Origin: CG2-30-44-17 sp964344725
GTDB taxonomy: Bacteria; Patescibacteriota; Gracilibacteria; UBA1369; UBA12470
Assembly (NCBI GenBank): GCA_964344725.1
Contig: CAYFOI010000005.1
Coordinates: 1-48,709, forward strand
Length of the DNA: 48,709 nucleotides
Direction of reading: 5' to 3'
Below are positions 46,857 to 48,709 of this stretch, in pieces. The notes beneath the pieces are model-generated. The model worked only from the letters and a program-made list of their open reading frames with translations. It was not told where the DNA came from and made no database searches. The position numbers were made by a program, and so were the translations under genes. The stretch's first letter is position 1. Each line of letters begins with the position of its first letter.

Positions 46857-48632
46857 ATGGACAAAATCGCAATTCTAGATTTCGGTAGCCAATTCGCCCA
46901 TTTACTCGCAAATCGCGTAAGACGTCTCGGCGTCTACTCAGAAATTCTTGACGCAGAAATCCCGGCCGAAAAACTCAAGCCTTACAAAGGCATAATAATT
47001 TCCGGCGGTCCGTCATCGGTCAACGACCCAAATTCACCCAAAATAGACCCGACTATTTACGAACTCAACATTCCAGTCCTCGGAGTCTGCTTTGGTCACC
47101 ACATCACAATGCACATCCTCGGCGGCGAAGTCCAAAAAGGTACAGTAGGGGAATACGGATTGACCAAATTTACCGTAAAAAAATCCACAAGCATCTTAAG
47201 CAAACTCGAGCCAAAAACTTACCAAGTTTACGCAAGCCACTTCGACACAGTAGCCAAGTTGCCCGAAGGCTTCGAACCACTTGGTTCAACTCCAGACGAT
47301 CCACTTTCCGCAACAGCTAACGAGCAGCGCAAAATCTACACTGTCCAATTCCATCCAGAAGTCACACACACCGAATGCGGCATGCAAATCCTTGACGCAT
47401 TCATTGATATAACAGAGGCAAAACGCGACTGGAGCATAGAGAAATTCATAGAACTCGAAATAGCCTCAATAAAAGAGAAGGTAGGCGACAAAAAAGTCTT
47501 CATGCTCGTTTCTGGCGGCGTCGACTCATCCGTTGCATATGTGCTTCTAGCGCAAGCTTTAGGACCAGAAAAAATATACGCAATGTACGTCGACACAGGC
47601 TTCATGCGTAAAGACGAAACAGAAGAAATCAAACGTTTTCTAGCACAAGCAGGCGTAGAAGACCTCCACATCGAATATGCAGGAGGCGAATATTTCGAGG
47701 CGCTCAAAGAGGTCTACGATCCAGAGCAAAAACGCAAAATCATCGGCGACAAGTTTTTAGAAATCCAAAGACGCGTAACCAAAGAATTAAGCCTAAACCC
47801 AGACGAATGGCTGCTCGGCCAAGGAACAATCTACCCAGACACAATCGAGTCAGCCGGCACAAAACATGCCGACAAGATCAAAACTCACCACAACCGCGTC
47901 CCAGAAATCGAAGAAATGATCCGCCAAGGCAAAATTATCGAACCGATCAAAGAACTCTACAAAGACGAGGTCAGAATGGTAGGAGAGAAACTCGGATTAC
48001 CAGACGAAATGGTCCAAAGACACCCATTTCCAGGACCAGGATTGGCCGTGAGATGCTTATGCTTAGAAAAAGCTGACAGCTGTGACACAAAGGTCGAAGT
48101 CGAAAATTACAAAGCAACGGTTCTCCCAATTAAATCTGTAGGAGTGCAAGGAGACGAACGAACTTACAGACATCCTCTGGTTCTGGAGGGGGAGGGCGAT
48201 TGGGACAAACTGCGAAACTTAGCTCCTCGAATCACGAATAGATATAACGATGTAAATAGGGTGATGATGACAATCGCAGGAGGTCCAGTCACCTCCGTTT
48301 CAGTCACACCCGCCTATCTAACTCCAGAACGTATAACAACTCTCCAGGAAGCCGATAAGCTTGTTATGGATTTTATCCGCGAAGTAGACACAGAAGGCCT
48401 AGTTTGGCAGTGCCCAACAGTCCTGCTGCCGATTTCCATAAACAGTGAAGGCAAGGAATCGATCGTCCTCCGCCCAGTCAGCTCAACAGAAGCGATGACA
48501 GCGAATTTCACAGAACTTCCATGGGACGGCGTCCAAAAACTCGCCCAAGAAATTCTCGAAAAACTCCCAAATATCTCAGCGGTCTTCTACGACATCACAA
48601 ACAAGCCGCCGGGGACTATTGAATGGGAATAA
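46857..48632 (+). CDS. guaA: GMP synthase (glutamine-hydrolysing)
   Basis: The 591 residues hold the class I glutaminase domain (MDKIAILDFGSQFAHLLANRVR, nucleophile Cys in GVCFGHH near 78, YTVQFHPEVTHTECG with the His/Glu pair) and the PP-loop ATP pyrophosphatase domain (MLVSGGVDSSVAYVLLAQAL near 216-235), then the dimerisation domain (HPFPGPGLAVRC, ending NKPPGTIEWE). It converts XMP to GMP. It is about 65 residues longer than the E. coli enzyme, with extra sequence mainly in the C-terminal half. It follows the DUF4012 gene by 36 bases, separated by the octamer repeat. Confidence 0.97.
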   Translation: MDKIAILDFGSQFAHLLANRVRRLGVYSEILDAEIPAEKLKPYKGIIISGGPSSVNDPNSPKIDPTIYELNIPVLGVCFGHHITMHILGGEVQKGTVGEYGLTKFTVKKSTSILSKLEPKTYQVYASHFDTVAKLPEGFEPLGSTPDDPLSATANEQRKIYTVQFHPEVTHTECGMQILDAFIDITEAKRDWSIEKFIELEIASIKEKVGDKKVFMLVSGGVDSSVAYVLLAQALGPEKIYAMYVDTGFMRKDETEEIKRFLAQAGVEDLHIEYAGGEYFEALKEVYDPEQKRKIIGDKFLEIQRRVTKELSLNPDEWLLGQGTIYPDTIESAGTKHADKIKTHHNRVPEIEEMIRQGKIIEPIKELYKDEVRMVGEKLGLPDEMVQRHPFPGPGLAVRCLCLEKADSCDTKVEVENYKATVLPIKSVGVQGDERTYRHPLVLEGEGDWDKLRNLAPRITNRYNDVNRVMMTIAGGPVTSVSVTPAYLTPERITTLQEADKLVMDFIREVDTEGLVWQCPTVLLPISINSEGKESIVLRPVSSTEAMTANFTELPWDGVQKLAQEILEKLPNISAVFYDITNKPPGTIEWE

Positions 48633-48634
48633 CA

Positions 48635-48652
48635 GATTACCCCGGGGCAATC
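48635..48652. other. 18-base palindrome after guaA
   Basis: GATTACCCCGGGGCAATC is self-complementary except for one A-C pair. It lies 3 bases past the guaA stop. There is no following T-run. Confidence 0.45.
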
Positions 48653-48709
48653 TCCAGCTACCGTTCATTTTCGGGTGCGTAACTTGGCAAAAACTTAGAA
48701 GAATTTGGG

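Overview
The window looks like part of the chromosome of a reduced, ultra-small bacterium of the Candidate Phyla Radiation (Patescibacteria), perhaps the Peregrinibacteria side. This placement is an inference from gene content: a DUF4012 exporter-lineage protein, a VanW protein, an orphan two-helix VirB2/TrbC-like protein, a stand-alone PolA-type 5' exonuclease, a very acidic S16 tail, a class I lysyl-tRNA synthetase and compact MEP-pathway enzymes. UGA is an ordinary stop: it ends ispG, the following membrane protein, murF and comM, twice in ATGA overlaps. This argues against the UGA=Gly code of Gracilibacteria/Absconditabacteria. No tRNA, rRNA, CRISPR array or insertion sequence was recognised.

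Layout. 1-7.9 kb (mostly minus): ftsA-ftsZ, a 495-base gap with three terminator-like hairpins, exonuclease, small hypothetical, VirB2-like protein, rpsP-khpA, a structured gap, DUF721 protein, glycosyltransferase and queG. 7.9-13.9 kb (plus): hpf, rny-ytxH-vanW and an orphan methyltransferase. 14-19.6 kb (minus except acyP): holB-ricT-TPR, a MurF-like ligase and infC-rpmI-rplT. 19.6-26.2 kb (plus): an isoprenoid operon ispG - GT-C membrane protein - dxr - ispDF fusion - ispE. 26.2-35.2 kb: a B12-type radical SAM protein, two TrmB-type regulators, pdxS/pdxT-folE-recR and carB behind a leader peptide and attenuator-like hairpin. 35.4-48.7 kb: a secreted tandem thioredoxin-fold-like protein, comM, a membrane-anchored PEGA-like protein, yraN, an orphan helical protein, dnaB-lysS, a polyproline orphan, a DUF4012 protein and guaA.

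How the genes work together. Housekeeping functions dominate: division, translation, replication loading, PLP, folate, GMP and carbamoyl-phosphate synthesis. The MEP genes supply isoprenoid precursors. The polyprenol-linked GT-C protein inside that operon, the MurF-like ligase and the VanW protein suggest part of that flux serves the envelope. Four genes without recognised function or close family (12105, 35414, 39532, 43647) stand alone behind their own consensus promoters.

The most unusual signal is a family of degenerate 7-base (sometimes 8-base) tandem repeats at gene borders. In the direction of the adjacent gene they read as CTA-phased units at 5' ends and TAG-phased units at 3' ends, where they often supply the stop codon. 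In one gene the repeat has become the coding sequence of a membrane helix. Other notable signals are a candidate carB attenuator with an 18-residue leader peptide, a shared -10 element for divergent queG/hpf, a 12-base identity at the trmB-like and pdxS promoters, an AUC start for infC, and an apparent general lack of Shine-Dalgarno sequences.
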